The notes: generated by a model not told the origin, from the sequence alone. 64,000 bases of DNA from Undibacterium sp049340185 (GCF_049340185.1 NZ_JBMPPC010000002.1:434001-498000), one strand, 5' to 3'; counted from the first letter of the stretch, positions 50,385 through 60,444 are shown. Made by a program: numbers and translations.

Positions 50385-52121
50385 TTATTTACCTCTTAAC
50401 TTGGTCAAGACAAATTCCAGCATATCGGCAACGGGTAATTCACTCGCCTCAGCATCGCGACGACCTTTGTATTCTAGCTTGCCCTCTTTCAAACCACGAT
50501 CGCCGATGACGATACGATGCGGCACACCGATCAACTCCCAGTCCGCAAACATCGCGCCCGGACGCTCGCCACGATCATCAAGCATGACATCGACATTTGC
50601 ATCAAGCAGTGCCTGATACAGTTTTTCAGTTTCAGCCTTCACGGCATCGCTTTTTTCCATGCCCATCGGGCAGATCACAACTTCAAATGGCGCCAGCGCG
50701 GCAGGCCAGATAATGCCTTTGTCGTCAAAATTCTGCTCAATCGCCGCTCCCAGAATACGCGTCACACCGATTCCATAACATCCCATTTGCAAGAATTGCG
50801 GCTTGCCGTTTTCGTCAAGGAAAGTCGCTTTCATATCTTCGGAATAGCGTGTTCCCAACTGGAATACATGACCAACTTCAATTCCGCGCTGGATTGCCAA
50901 TACGCCTTTGCCGTCCGGCGATGGATCACCAGTGACTACATTGCGCAAATCAGCAACCAGTGGCTCGGGCAAATCGCGCATCCAGTTAGCACCGGTAAAA
51001 TGAAAATCTTCTTCGTTCGCACCGCAGACAAAATCACCCATCATCGCCACCGTACGGTCAGCAACAACCTTGACCGGCAACTTAGTATTGATAGGACCGA
51101 GGTAACCTGGCTTAGTTCCGAAGTGCTCGACGATCTCGTCTTCGGTGGCAAAACGGTAGTTCGCCAGACCCGGGACTTTGCTAGCCTTGATTTCATTCAA
51201 TTCATGGTCGCCACGTAGAAGTAACAGCCAGACTTGTTTGCTGATTTTGTCTTTTTCTTCAGTCTCGACAGTGAGCACGATGGACTTGACTGTTTGCTCC
51301 AGAGGGATAGACAGCAGCGCAGCAACATCTTCGCATTTGGCTTTGCCGGGCGTCGCCGCCTTGCTCAACGCTTGTGTCGCAGCCTGACGCTCAGAGAACA
51401 GTGGCATTGCCTCTGCTGCTTCCATATTGGCGGCGAATTCGGAGGTGGGGCAATATACCAGTGCGTCTTCGCCGGTGTCGGCAATCACGTGGAACTCGTG
51501 CGAGCCGGAACCGCCAATGGCACCATTGTCAGCAGCCACCGCGCGAAAATCAAGACCGAAGCGAGTGAAAATGCGGACATACGCGTCGTACATGACTTGG
51601 TAAGATTTTTTTAAGCCTTCGACATCACGATCAAAAGAATAAGCATCTTTCATCGTAAATTCGCGACCGCGCATCAAACCGAAACGAGGACGGCGCTCAT
51701 CACGGAACTTAGTTTGAATATGATAAAAATTAACCGGCAACTGACGATATGAACGGATTTCCTGACGTGCCACATCCGTGATCGCCTCCTCCGAAGTCGG
51801 CTGAATAATAAAATCACGACCATGTCGGTCTTTCACCCGCATGAGTTCCGGACCATATTGCTGCCAGCGTCCCGTCTCTTGCCACAGCTCAGCAGGCTGG
51901 ACCACCGGCATTATCATCTCGACTGCACCGGAGCGATTCATCTCTTCACGTACGATGGCTTCCACTTTACGAATCACGCGTAAACCCATCGGCATATAGT
52001 TATAAATGCCGGAACCGAGGCGCTTAATCATGCCTGCCCGCATCATCAGTTTGTGGCTGACAATTTCCGCATCGGCAGGAGCTTCTTTTAAAGTAGAAAT
52101 AAAAAATCGTGTAGCGCGCAT
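50385..52121 (-). CDS. proS: Prolyl-tRNA synthetase (bacterial type with editing domain)
   Basis: 578 residues, class II synthetase. Motif 1 region is near the N-terminus (MKRLGSGIYNYMPMGLRVIRKVEAIVREEM), motif 2 is in FRDERRPRFGLMRGREFTMKDAYSF and motif 3 near GIGVTRILGAAIEQ. The YbaK-like editing insert (about residues 230-400, with ETEEKDKISKQVWLLLLRGDHELNEIK) removes Ala-tRNA-Pro. The anticodon-binding domain ends MLEFVLTKLRGK. The start at ATG 52121 (MRATRFFISTLKE) matches the family's conserved N-terminus. Confidence 0.96.
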   Translation of the reverse strand: MRATRFFISTLKEAPADAEIVSHKLMMRAGMIKRLGSGIYNYMPMGLRVIRKVEAIVREEMNRSGAVEMIMPVVQPAELWQETGRWQQYGPELMRVKDRHGRDFIIQPTSEEAITDVARQEIRSYRQLPVNFYHIQTKFRDERRPRFGLMRGREFTMKDAYSFDRDVEGLKKSYQVMYDAYVRIFTRFGLDFRAVAADNGAIGGSGSHEFHVIADTGEDALVYCPTSEFAANMEAAEAMPLFSERQAATQALSKAATPGKAKCEDVAALLSIPLEQTVKSIVLTVETEEKDKISKQVWLLLLRGDHELNEIKASKVPGLANYRFATEDEIVEHFGTKPGYLGPINTKLPVKVVADRTVAMMGDFVCGANEEDFHFTGANWMRDLPEPLVADLRNVVTGDPSPDGKGVLAIQRGIEVGHVFQLGTRYSEDMKATFLDENGKPQFLQMGCYGIGVTRILGAAIEQNFDDKGIIWPAALAPFEVVICPMGMEKSDAVKAETEKLYQALLDANVDVMLDDRGERPGAMFADWELIGVPHRIVIGDRGLKEGKLEYKGRRDAEASELPVADMLEFVLTKLRGK

Positions 52122-52391
52122 GACAATGATTCTTTTCAAAAATTGAGGGTTATAATCGACTCAATTTTAAAGGATTAGCTGGCTAATGCGCCCACTGTTT
52201 AGCAATTTGATGATGGAAAACCGCTCGATATGCTCGAAATCAACCAGAGATCGACATAAATAAGGATATTGCGCATAAAAAATGCGCAGATTGATCGATG
52301 ATTATTACTGCCATCGATGAATTCCTGATGACAGAACTACGTCAAATTGCTGAAAAAGACGCTTGGCCGCAGAAAGTTTTGAGGTAGGGTC

Positions 52392-53036
52392 ATGCTTGAT
52401 CGTGAAGGCTTTCGGCCTAACGTAGGCATTATATTGCTCAACGCCAACAATGAAGTCTGGTGGGGCAAACGTGTACGCGAACACTCTTGGCAATTTCCCC
52501 AGGGTGGTATTAAGTATGGAGAGTCTCCTGAGCAAGCGATGTTTCGCGAACTTGAGGAAGAGACAGGCTTATTGCCGGAGCACGTTAAAGTCATTGGTCG
52601 CACACGCGACTGGCTACGCTATGAAGTTCCCGATCATTTCATTAAACGCGAAATTCGCGGGCACTATCGTGGACAAAAACAAATCTGGTTTTTGCTGCGC
52701 ATGCTGGGTCGCGATTGCGATGTGAACTTGCGAGCCAGTAACCATCCTGAATTTGATGCCTGGCGCTGGCATGAGTATTGGGTTCCCCTGGATGTCGTGA
52801 TTGAATTCAAACGCGGCGTGTATCAACTGGCACTCCAGGAGTTATCACGTTTTGTACACAGAACCGAACACCCAGGCTCGGGGCGTCAGGGGAATCGTCA
52901 ATTAAAGCAGAACCCTCAGCCAACGAAAGAGCTTCATCATACTGAACAGCTTGATCTGCAGGTCGTCACCTCAACGTCTGAGGCCATTAAAGTAGCGGAT
53001 GCAGACTCGGCACCGCCCTCTGAAAAAACCGAATAA
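52392..53036 (+). CDS. rppH: RNA pyrophosphohydrolase (Nudix)
   Basis: 214 residues. RppH core at residues 1-160 with the Nudix box G-x5-E-x7-R-E-x2-E-E-x-G in GGIKYGESPEQAMFRELEEETGL, and the start MLDREGFRPNVGIILLN typical of RppH. It removes pyrophosphate from mRNA 5' ends, opening them to RNase E. The last 55 residues are a low-complexity tail (Gln/Asn/Thr-rich) not needed for catalysis. Divergent from proS, with 270 bp in between. Confidence 0.95.
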   Translation: MLDREGFRPNVGIILLNANNEVWWGKRVREHSWQFPQGGIKYGESPEQAMFRELEEETGLLPEHVKVIGRTRDWLRYEVPDHFIKREIRGHYRGQKQIWFLLRMLGRDCDVNLRASNHPEFDAWRWHEYWVPLDVVIEFKRGVYQLALQELSRFVHRTEHPGSGRQGNRQLKQNPQPTKELHHTEQLDLQVVTSTSEAIKVADADSAPPSEKTE

Positions 53037-53064
53037 CCGTGCCGCTTTTGCAGAATTTTCGACT

Positions 53065-53574
53065 ATGTTAAAAAAAATTTACGCCACTACTGCCTTATTG
53101 CTGGCATCTGGCCTGCTACTGCCCGTGCATGCGCAAACCGTTGACGACGAGGCAGAAAAGGAATGGAAAGAACTTGCATTGCAGCTTCCGGCCGCACCAG
53201 AGGCCAGCAATATGGTCTCCTTTTACGACAGCGGCAGCCAGTCATTTGCCATTGACAGCACATCCATCACGATCACCAGTGACGGCATTATTCGCTACAG
53301 TCTGATTGCCGTAAGCAGTAATGGCGCTAAAAATGTGAGTTACGAAGGAATACGATGTGCCACCTATGAAAAAAAGTTGTATGCCTTTGGCAGGCCTGAT
53401 GGAAGCTGGTCACGCTCACGTCGCAATCAATGGGACAACATCTCGGGATTGAGCGCCAACAAACAACATAGCACGCTGTTTAATGACTATTTTTGCGAAG
53501 GCAATTCCATCGCCGGTAAAGTCAGCGTCATAGTTGACAGGATTAAACGACATCAGATTATTAAGCCTTATTAA
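53065..53574 (+). CDS. CNP1-like family exported protein
   Basis: 169 residues from ATG 53065: signal peptide (MLKKIYATTALLLASGLLLPVHA) and a CNP1-like domain (WKELALQLPAAPEASNMVSFYDSG, then a beta-rich core with RCATYEKKLYAFGRPDGSWSRSRRNQW). Function unknown; periplasmic. It follows rppH with 28 bp between, so probably the same transcript. Longer open frame from 52999 overlaps rppH and is rejected. Confidence 0.85.
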   Translation: MLKKIYATTALLLASGLLLPVHAQTVDDEAEKEWKELALQLPAAPEASNMVSFYDSGSQSFAIDSTSITITSDGIIRYSLIAVSSNGAKNVSYEGIRCATYEKKLYAFGRPDGSWSRSRRNQWDNISGLSANKQHSTLFNDYFCEGNSIAGKVSVIVDRIKRHQIIKPY

Positions 53575-53636
53575 TCTGCGTTGATCTGAGCGTCCTTATG
53601 TTGAAATGATGATGGTGCTGCTTTAATTTTAAGCAA

Positions 53637-54755
53637 TCAGAGCAGTACCATATTATCTCTGTGAATCAATTCTGGCTCTTCTACAAAACCTAGAATCGCG
53701 GCAATCTCAGACGAGGGATGTCGCTTAATCCTTCGTGCCTCGGCACTGGCATAATTACTCAGACCTCTTGCAATTGCTCTACCAGCTTCGTTATAACAAG
53801 TCACGACAGCACCACGCCCAAATTCGCCGCGTACATCAAGCACACCAATCGGCAGAAGCGATTTTCCCTCAGTGATCAATTTTTGTACTGCACCAGCATC
53901 TAGCACGATTTGTCCCGCTGTCTGCAAATGATCTGCCATCCATTGCTTACGTGCTGCCAACGGCGCCATTTGCGAGATCAGTTGCGTACCAATCGCCTCA
54001 CCTTTAGCCAAACGCACCAGTACGTTATCCTCACGGCCCCACGCAATGACCGTATGCGTTCCGGAACTGGCACCGCGCTTTGCGGCTAATATCTTGGTCA
54101 GCATGCCGCCGCTTCCCAGGCTTGACCCTGCGCCACCAGCCATCGCCTCCAAAACAGGATCACCAGCTCTGGCCTCGTGTACAAATTGTGCGTCAGGATT
54201 CTTACGCGGATCTGCTGTGTATAAACCTTTTTGATCGGTCAGAATGATCAGCGCATCAGCCTCAATCAGATTGGCGACTAAAGCACCTAAAGTATCGTTG
54301 TCGCCGAACTTAATTTCATCCGTCACGACGGTATCATTCTCATTAATTACAGGAACAATGCCAAACCTAAGTAAGGTAAATAAAGTAGAGCGCGCGTTCA
54401 GATAACGCTCACGATCTGCCAGATCAGCATGTGTCAATAAAATTTGCGCAGTACCAAGTGCATGTGCACGGAAGCTGGTTTCATAAATCTGTGCCAGCCC
54501 CATTTGCCCCACTGCGGCGCAGGCCTGTAATTCGTGTATTCCCGTTGGACGCTTATCAAAACCGAGACGCTGCCGCCCTTCGGCAATAGCGCCTGAACTG
54601 ACCAACACCACCTCCTTACCCAGCTTACGCAACTCAGCAATTTGACCTGCCCATTTCTCAATGGCAACGCGGTCCAACCCTTTGCCATCATTGGTAACAA
54701 GTGAGGAGCCTACTTTGATGATGAGTCGTTTAGCGCTTTGAATAACTGAATGCAT
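53637..54755 (-). CDS. proB: Glutamate 5-kinase
   Basis: 372 residues from ATG 54755. Amino acid kinase domain at residues 1-255 (RLIIKVGSSLVTNDGKGLD; VSSGAIAEGRQRLG; NENDTVVTDEIKFGDNDTLGALVA; GSSLGSGGMLTKILAAK) and a C-terminal PUA domain (GAVQKLITEGKSLLPIGVLDVRGEFGRGAVV). It carries out the first step of proline synthesis from glutamate. The longer frame to 54839 lacks a ribosome site. It lies 263 bp downstream of obgE; a terminator separates them. Confidence 0.95.
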   Translation of the reverse strand: MHSVIQSAKRLIIKVGSSLVTNDGKGLDRVAIEKWAGQIAELRKLGKEVVLVSSGAIAEGRQRLGFDKRPTGIHELQACAAVGQMGLAQIYETSFRAHALGTAQILLTHADLADRERYLNARSTLFTLLRFGIVPVINENDTVVTDEIKFGDNDTLGALVANLIEADALIILTDQKGLYTADPRKNPDAQFVHEARAGDPVLEAMAGGAGSSLGSGGMLTKILAAKRGASSGTHTVIAWGREDNVLVRLAKGEAIGTQLISQMAPLAARKQWMADHLQTAGQIVLDAGAVQKLITEGKSLLPIGVLDVRGEFGRGAVVTCYNEAGRAIARGLSNYASAEARRIKRHPSSEIAAILGFVEEPELIHRDNMVLL

Positions 54756-54970
54756 GAGATGATCGTTGATGTACAAATTTAATTGAGCGACAGGATGCCT
54801 AGAACACTCAAAATTATACTTTATATGGATAGAAATCATAAAAACTAAATTTCATTCCGAAAATTTAGATTAAATCCGACTAATCAAGTATTTTTCTGCC
54901 GATCTCACCGCCATAAAAACTCTCCTAAATCACTAAAATATTGCCTGGAGAAATGTGTAAAAATACAAAT

Positions 54971-54999
54971 AAAAAGAGCCTGACAAGCAGGCTCTTTTT
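54971..54999 (-). terminator. Rho-independent terminator of obgE
   Basis: AAAAAGAGCCTG pairs with CAGGCTCTTTTT around ACAAG. It starts 20 bp after the obgE stop codon on the reverse strand, so proB has its own promoter in 54756-54970. Confidence 0.9.
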
Positions 55000-55018
55000 C
55001 ACAAATACAAGGATCAGA

Positions 55019-56128
55019 TCAGTCCAACACTTTAAAACGCGGATCATCAGGATCAATCGACAAAATCCCCTGCGCCTCTTCCGTCATCTGGGTTTCCTGG
55101 GAGCGCTGCTCTTGCAAGCGCTTTTCAGCAAGATATGCATAAATTTCGGTAACGAGATCTTCACAACCTTCACGATTCAAGGCAGAGATTTCGAAAACAG
55201 GACCTTTCCAGCCAAAACGCTTGACGAAGTCCTTTACTTTTTTCTTGCGCTCGTCTTCCGTCAATACATCGAGCTTGTTAAGCACTAGCCAGCGCGGCTT
55301 ATCGTATAAGGCTTCATCATATTTACGCAACTCCTTGATGAGAGCTTTAGCATCTTTAACTGGATCAACGCCGTCATCAAATGGGGCGAGATCAACAATA
55401 TGCAATAACAAGCCTGTACGTTGCAAATGTTTAAGGAATTGCACGCCAAGACCAACACCATCGGCAGCGCCCTCGATCAAACCTGGGATGTCGGCGATCA
55501 CGAAGCTTTTTTCATGACTGACTCGAACCATGCCTAAATTCGGATGCAAGGTCGTGAACGGATAGTCGGCAATTTTAGGTCGCGCATTGGATACTGCTGT
55601 GATAAACGTAGACTTACCCGCATTCGGCAAGCCCAGCAGACCTACGTCAGCCAATACTTTCAATTCGAGACGCAATTCGCGACGTTCACCCTCTTTACCA
55701 TCACTACGCTGACGTGGCGCACGATTAGTGGAAGATTTGAAGTGGATATTGCCCCAGCCACCCTCTCCACCTTTAACCAAAACAACCTGCTGTCCGTGCT
55801 CCGTCAGATCGGCAATGACTTCATCCGTATTGCGATCTGCAATCTGTGTACCTACCGGCATACGCAAGAAAATATCATCCGCACCTTTGCCATAACAGTC
55901 TGCACCACGGCCATTTTCACCATTTTTTGCTTTATGCAACTTAGAAAAACGGTAGTCGACCAGCGTATTGATATTACGATCTGCGACGGCAATAATACTG
56001 CCACCCTTGCCACCGTCACCACCATCGGGACCACCGAAAGGTCTGAATTTTTCACGGCAGAACGAGGCAATGCCATTACCGCCATCACCTGCAATTACTT
56101 CAATCCGTGCTTCGTCGATAAATTTCAT
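55019..56128 (-). CDS. obgE: GTPase ObgE/CgtA
   Basis: 369 residues from ATG 56128 (MKFIDEARIEV). Glycine-rich Obg domain at residues 1-158 (GGDGGNGIASFCREKFRPFGGPDGGDGGKGGS), then the Ras-like GTPase domain with the P-loop GLPNAGKSTFI, DIPGLIEGAADG and NKLDVL. Binds the 50S subunit and links ribosome assembly with growth and stress. AGGTGA lies 6 bp upstream. It follows rpmA after 250 bp with a terminator between (56307-56339). Confidence 0.96.
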   Translation of the reverse strand: MKFIDEARIEVIAGDGGNGIASFCREKFRPFGGPDGGDGGKGGSIIAVADRNINTLVDYRFSKLHKAKNGENGRGADCYGKGADDIFLRMPVGTQIADRNTDEVIADLTEHGQQVVLVKGGEGGWGNIHFKSSTNRAPRQRSDGKEGERRELRLELKVLADVGLLGLPNAGKSTFITAVSNARPKIADYPFTTLHPNLGMVRVSHEKSFVIADIPGLIEGAADGVGLGVQFLKHLQRTGLLLHIVDLAPFDDGVDPVKDAKALIKELRKYDEALYDKPRWLVLNKLDVLTEDERKKKVKDFVKRFGWKGPVFEISALNREGCEDLVTEIYAYLAEKRLQEQRSQETQMTEEAQGILSIDPDDPRFKVLD

Positions 56129-56306
56129 TTGTATCACCTATAAATTCAGTGCGTCCGAATAGGAACAATATGCACTGCGATTCTCAGTTCCCGTGAAAAG
56201 GAAGAGCAGAATCTGCAATCTTGCCTGAAGACTGCCAAACCAAAAAAGAGCTTGTATAAATCGCCGTAAAACATAAAGGCTGACTTATACAGGACCTCTT
56301 GAAACT

Positions 56307-56339
56307 AAAAAGGCTCTACCAACGGCAGAGCCTTTTTTA
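56307..56339 (-). terminator. Rho-independent terminator of rplU-rpmA
   Basis: AAAAGGCTCT pairs with AGAGCCTTTT around a 9-nt loop, with T and A runs on both sides. It starts 40 bp after the rpmA stop on the reverse strand. Confidence 0.85.
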
Positions 56340-56378
56340 TCAGGCTTTCGCCTTATTCTACTAGCTGTAAGGCGCTAA

Positions 56379-56636
56379 TTACGCCGCTACAACAATCGCG
56401 TATTGGTGCTTAGCAGCACCTTTGATTGCGAACTGTACCTTGCCATTAACCAATGCGAACAGAGTATGGTCTTTACCCATACCGACGTTTTCACCTGGGT
56501 GAACACGTGTACCGCGTTGACGAATGATAATGCCGCCAGCATTGATAGCTTGGCCGCCGTAGACTTTAACGCCTAAGCGTTTTGACTCTGAGTCACGGCC
56601 GTTGCGCGTGGTGCCGCCGCCTTTTTTGTGTGCCAT
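56379..56636 (-). CDS. rpmA: 50S ribosomal protein L27
   Basis: 85 residues with the expected bacterial L27 sequence (MAHKKGGGTTRNGRDSESKRLGVK; GTRVHPGENVGMGKDHTLFA). The N-terminal tail reaches the peptidyl transferase centre. Follows rplU by 37 bp and ends at a terminator. Confidence 0.97.
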   Translation of the reverse strand: MAHKKGGGTTRNGRDSESKRLGVKVYGGQAINAGGIIIRQRGTRVHPGENVGMGKDHTLFALVNGKVQFAIKGAAKHQYAIVVAA

Positions 56637-56673
56637 TTATTAGCTCCTTGGATTGTCAGTTAAATCAACCGGC

Positions 56674-56985
56674 TTAGCCGTTGATAGAAACGATTTGCAG
56701 TTCTGTGTAATTTTGGCGATGGCCTTGACGCTTTTGGTAATGCTTACGACGACGCATTTTGAAAATGCGCACTTTATCGTGACGACCTTGCGAAATTACC
56801 GTAGCCAGCACCGTAGCACCTGCGACCAAGGGAGCACCAAATTTAATGGTGTCACCTGCGCCCAAAGCGAGCACTTGATCAATGGTGATTTCGGAGCCAA
56901 TGTCTGCAGGTATCTGTTCTACTTTAAGTTTTTCACCAGCGACAACTTTATATTGTTTGCCACCGGTTTTTATGACCGCGTACAT
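56674..56985 (-). CDS. rplU: 50S ribosomal protein L21
   Basis: 103 residues from ATG 56985 (MYAVIKTGGKQYKVVAGEKLKVEQIP), with the C-terminal KMRRRKHYQKRQGHRQNYTELQI typical of L21. A longer open frame reaches 57090 but starts inside the promoter, so it is not used. A near-ideal sigma-70 promoter lies about 77 bp upstream. First gene of the rplU-rpmA unit. Confidence 0.97.
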   Translation of the reverse strand: MYAVIKTGGKQYKVVAGEKLKVEQIPADIGSEITIDQVLALGAGDTIKFGAPLVAGATVLATVISQGRHDKVRIFKMRRRKHYQKRQGHRQNYTELQIVSING

Positions 56986-57061
56986 GTGAAACCTCATCAA
57001 ATGATATGAATAATCGAATTTTTCCAACCCGAATGAAGCATTGAAATCGGGAAAACCTCCA

Positions 57062-57090
57062 ATTATACATAGACTTAGCGAGTCGGTCAA
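57062..57090 (-). promoter_or_regulatory. Sigma-70 promoter of rplU-rpmA
   Basis: The reverse strand has TTGACC (57090-57085) and TATAAT (57067-57062) separated by 17 bp, an ideal spacing. Transcription would start near 57055, giving a 70-nt leader. Confidence 0.8.
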
Positions 57091-57284
57091 ACCATTCCTG
57101 CAATTCTGCTTTTTGCGCTGTACCCAATAGGCTTAAGCACCTTCATCCACCCAAGCTATAAGAAGAATGCCATTAATTTGCAGCAAAGCTGCACTGAAGT
57201 TCCCGTAAGGTGCAGCGCGAAGTAGCAAGGGCATCGTATAATCCCTGCTTCCCAAGCAATCACGCATTTTTTGCAGGTACCGCC

Positions 57285-58268
57285 TTGTCTGCCACAACAT
57301 CTACTCAAAATAGTATTACAGAATCCATTGCCACCGATATGGCGTTAGTTAATCAGGTGATACGCACCAAGCTTCATTCGGAAGTCCCTCTGGTCAATCA
57401 AATCGCTGAATACATTATTAGTGCCGGTGGCAAAAGAATACGCCCGGTGCTGGTGCTACTGGTGGCGAACGCTTACCAATACCAAGGCACGCACCACCAC
57501 GAGCTGGCGGCCATTATCGAATTCATCCACACAGCAACATTACTACATGATGATGTTGTCGACGAATCCTCCATGCGTCGCGGCAGAAAAACGGCTAACG
57601 CGCTTTTTGGCAATGCCGCTTCAGTTTTAGTAGGTGACTTCCTGTATTCGCGCGCTTTTCAAATGATGGTCTCCATTAATCGCATGGAAATCATGGAAAT
57701 CCTGGCAGATGCAACGAATGTCATCGCAGAGGGTGAGGTGCTGCAATTACTAAATATGCATGATCCTGATGTTACCGAAGAAAGATATTTACAAGTCATC
57801 CGCTCCAAGACTGCCAAACTATTTGAGGCAGCCGCACAGGTAGGTGCATTGATTTCCGGCGCTACAGCCCAACAAATTGACGCCGCAGCAGAATATGGCC
57901 GCTCACTTGGCACGGCATTTCAACTGATCGACGATGTACTCGACTACTCCGGTAACGCGCAAGAAATAGGGAAAAATGTCGGCGACGATTTGCGTGAGGG
58001 AAAGCCGACACTACCACTAATTTATTTGATGAAAAATGGCAGCGAACAAGAAAAGCGTTTGGTTAAAAGCTGCATTGAGCAAGGCGACGAGACGCAGTTT
58101 GATGCGATATTGGAAGCCATTACCAAGTCCGGCGCACTTGACTATACAAGATCAGAGGCAATCAAAGCATCTCAGCGTGCTGCATCATCAATACAAGCTC
58201 TATCAGATAGTTCATACAAAAATGCCTTGCTTGCTTTGTGTAAATTTTCCGTTGATAGAAATCACTAA
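57285..58268 (+). CDS. ispB: Octaprenyl diphosphate synthase
   Basis: 327 residues from a TTG at 57285 (AGG 8 bp upstream); the open frame goes back to 57210, and ATG 57342 (MALVNQVI) is a possible later start. Trans-prenyltransferase with both Asp-rich motifs: LLHDDVVDESSMRRGRKTAN and QLIDDVLDYSGN, plus GGKRIRPVLVLL and GDDLREGKPTLPL. Makes the ubiquinone side chain precursor from FPP and IPP. Divergent from rplU. Confidence 0.93.
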   Translation: MSATTSTQNSITESIATDMALVNQVIRTKLHSEVPLVNQIAEYIISAGGKRIRPVLVLLVANAYQYQGTHHHELAAIIEFIHTATLLHDDVVDESSMRRGRKTANALFGNAASVLVGDFLYSRAFQMMVSINRMEIMEILADATNVIAEGEVLQLLNMHDPDVTEERYLQVIRSKTAKLFEAAAQVGALISGATAQQIDAAAEYGRSLGTAFQLIDDVLDYSGNAQEIGKNVGDDLREGKPTLPLIYLMKNGSEQEKRLVKSCIEQGDETQFDAILEAITKSGALDYTRSEAIKASQRAASSIQALSDSSYKNALLALCKFSVDRNH

Positions 58269-58408
58269 CAACCAGCAAATGAGTTCTTATAAAAATATGT
58301 GCGGCATGTTTTGTTCACGGCAAATGCGAATCACTTTGAACAAACCATCCACACAAAATTGTTTCCAAGTGTAACCCTTCCTCTTTCCTGCGAGTATTGC
58401 TCGCCATG

Positions 58409-58424
58409 AGGTCAATTTTGACCT
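58409..58424. other. 16-bp palindrome in ispB-pilB gap
   Basis: AGGTCAATTTTGACCT: symmetrical 7-bp arms around TT. The 442-bp gap 58269-58710 holds no recognisable gene or tRNA; this palindrome and AT-rich sequence are all I see. A regulator or pilus promoter is possible; no sigma-54 element was found. Confidence 0.35.
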
Positions 58425-58710
58425 GAATTCCCTCCAAAATCGTGGGTAATTTCACACGAAAAATCCAATTATCCGACTGAACAATTAGTCGAAAAACAAG
58501 AAGCCCTTTATACTAAGAGAAGTTTCTTATATGAAAATCATTTCAGTGACTTCAACATTAAGTGCTACTTAAGTGTCGTGTATTTGTATATCGTTAAGTG
58601 GTTACATCCATGTTATCAAATGAATGAAACGCATTCCTTTACAAAAGAAGTGCTTGGTTGCATTATCTTAAGGCAATCATCGCCCGGACGAACTTTACGA
58701 TAAAGAACTT

Positions 58711-60432
58711 ATGTCAGCCGTCTTACCAAACATATCTCCATCGACATCGGGACTTGCCAGAGCTCTGATGCAAGGCAATGTACTACCGGCTACACAAGTT
58801 GATAGTGTTCTCAAAAAATCACAGGCAGATAAAACAGCATTTATCGATAGTTTGATACAAAGCGGGGCGATGAGTGCGCGTGACCTAGCGTCATTTTGTT
58901 CTGAAACATTTGGCTACCCTTTGGTAGACCTAACTTTATTTAATGAAAGCAGCCTGCCAGAAAAGATCGTTGATACTAAACTGATGCAGACGCAAAGGAT
59001 TATTGCTCTTGCAAAACGCGGGAATAAAATAGCCCTCGCGGTATCGGATCCAACGAATACATCTGCACAAGATCAAATCAAATTCCAGACCGGTCTAGGC
59101 ATTGAACTCGTCGTTGTGCAACACGATGCGCTACTGAAACTTCTGGATAGACTGGGTAAAACATCGGAACAAAGCCTGAGTGACATATCCGGTGATGATT
59201 ATGATATTGAATTCAAAGAAGAAGATATCTCCACCGCATCTGCTGATGCTCAGGCAGCCGAAGTTGATGACGCACCGGTAGTCAAGTTTTTACAAAAAAT
59301 GCTGATAGACGCCATCAATATGGGTGCATCGGATTTGCACTTCGAACCCTTTGAAAAATTTTATCGCATCCGCTTCAGGGTCGATGGAGAGCTGCGAGAA
59401 ATTGCTCAGCCACCACTCGCAATTAAAGATAAACTCGTGTCACGTGTCAAAGTTATTTCCAAGTTAGACATATCAGAAAAACGCGTGCCGCAAGATGGTC
59501 GTATGAAGCTGGTTTTGTCCGCGACAAAAGCCATCGATTTTCGCGTCAGTACACTACCGACTTTGTTTGGCGAAAAAATCGTTATGCGTATCCTCGACGG
59601 GTCGCAAGCACAAATGGGAATTGATGCACTCGGATATGATCCGGACCAAAAAGAGATACTGATGAATGCAATTCAGCGTCCTTACGGAATGGTACTTGTT
59701 ACAGGGCCGACGGGTTCAGGTAAAACGGTTTCGCTGTACACCTGCCTCAATGTCATTAATAAACCTGGTATTAATATCTCTACCGCAGAAGACCCTGCAG
59801 AGATTAACTTACCAGGTGTGAATCAAGTCAATATTAATGATAGAGCCGGCTTAACGTTTCCAGTTGCACTCAAATCCTTTCTTCGCCAAGATCCTGACGT
59901 TATCATGGTCGGTGAGATCCGTGACCTAGAAACTGCTGACATCGCAATTAAAGCCGCGCAAACTGGCCACATGGTGTTCTCTACTTTGCATACTAATGAC
60001 GCACCATCGACATTAACGCGTTTAATGAATATGGGTGTAGCGCCATTCAATATTGCATCCTCTGTTATTTTAATTACCGCTCAACGGCTTGCACGACGCC
60101 TTTGTACGTGTAAAAAACCGGCCGACGTTCTGGACGAGGTTTTATTGCAGGCTGGATTTAAAGACGAGGAATTAGATGGAAGCTGGAAACCCTATCAACC
60201 TGTAGGTTGTGAGCGCTGTAGTGGTAGCGGCTACAAAGGTCGCGTAGGTATTTATCAAATTATGCCGATTACAGAATCAATTGAGCGCATTATTTTGGGC
60301 AGCGGAACATCGCTTGAAATCGAAAAACAGTCAGAAAAAGAAGGTGTCAGAACCTTGCGGCAATCCGGTCTTCAAAAAGTAAAGCAAGGACTTACTAGCT
60401 TAGAAGAAGTTCTTGGATGCACCAACGAATAA
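58711..60432 (+). CDS. pilB: Type IV pilus assembly ATPase PilB
   Basis: 573 residues. N-terminal MshEN-type domain (about residues 10-150), then the secretion ATPase with Walker A (VTGPTGSGKTVSLYTCLN), Asp box (ISTAEDPAEINLPGVNQV), Walker B (RQDPDVIMVGEIRDLETA) and His box (GHMVFSTLHTNDAPST), and the C-terminal tetra-Cys zinc motif (CTCKKPAD ... CERCSGSGYKG). Powers pilus extension at the inner membrane. First gene of pilB-pilC-pilD. Confidence 0.96.
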   Translation: MSAVLPNISPSTSGLARALMQGNVLPATQVDSVLKKSQADKTAFIDSLIQSGAMSARDLASFCSETFGYPLVDLTLFNESSLPEKIVDTKLMQTQRIIALAKRGNKIALAVSDPTNTSAQDQIKFQTGLGIELVVVQHDALLKLLDRLGKTSEQSLSDISGDDYDIEFKEEDISTASADAQAAEVDDAPVVKFLQKMLIDAINMGASDLHFEPFEKFYRIRFRVDGELREIAQPPLAIKDKLVSRVKVISKLDISEKRVPQDGRMKLVLSATKAIDFRVSTLPTLFGEKIVMRILDGSQAQMGIDALGYDPDQKEILMNAIQRPYGMVLVTGPTGSGKTVSLYTCLNVINKPGINISTAEDPAEINLPGVNQVNINDRAGLTFPVALKSFLRQDPDVIMVGEIRDLETADIAIKAAQTGHMVFSTLHTNDAPSTLTRLMNMGVAPFNIASSVILITAQRLARRLCTCKKPADVLDEVLLQAGFKDEELDGSWKPYQPVGCERCSGSGYKGRVGIYQIMPITESIERIILGSGTSLEIEKQSEKEGVRTLRQSGLQKVKQGLTSLEEVLGCTNE

Positions 60433-60444
60433 CAGGATAATTGT

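Noticed and set aside
58269..58710. tRNA gene between ispB and pilB
   Set aside because: Often expected in this location in relatives, but no cloverleaf, GTTCRA loop or CCA-type acceptor pairing was seen.
58268..58711. Sigma-54 promoter for pilB
   Set aside because: No GG-N10-GC element with supporting flanks was found in the gap.
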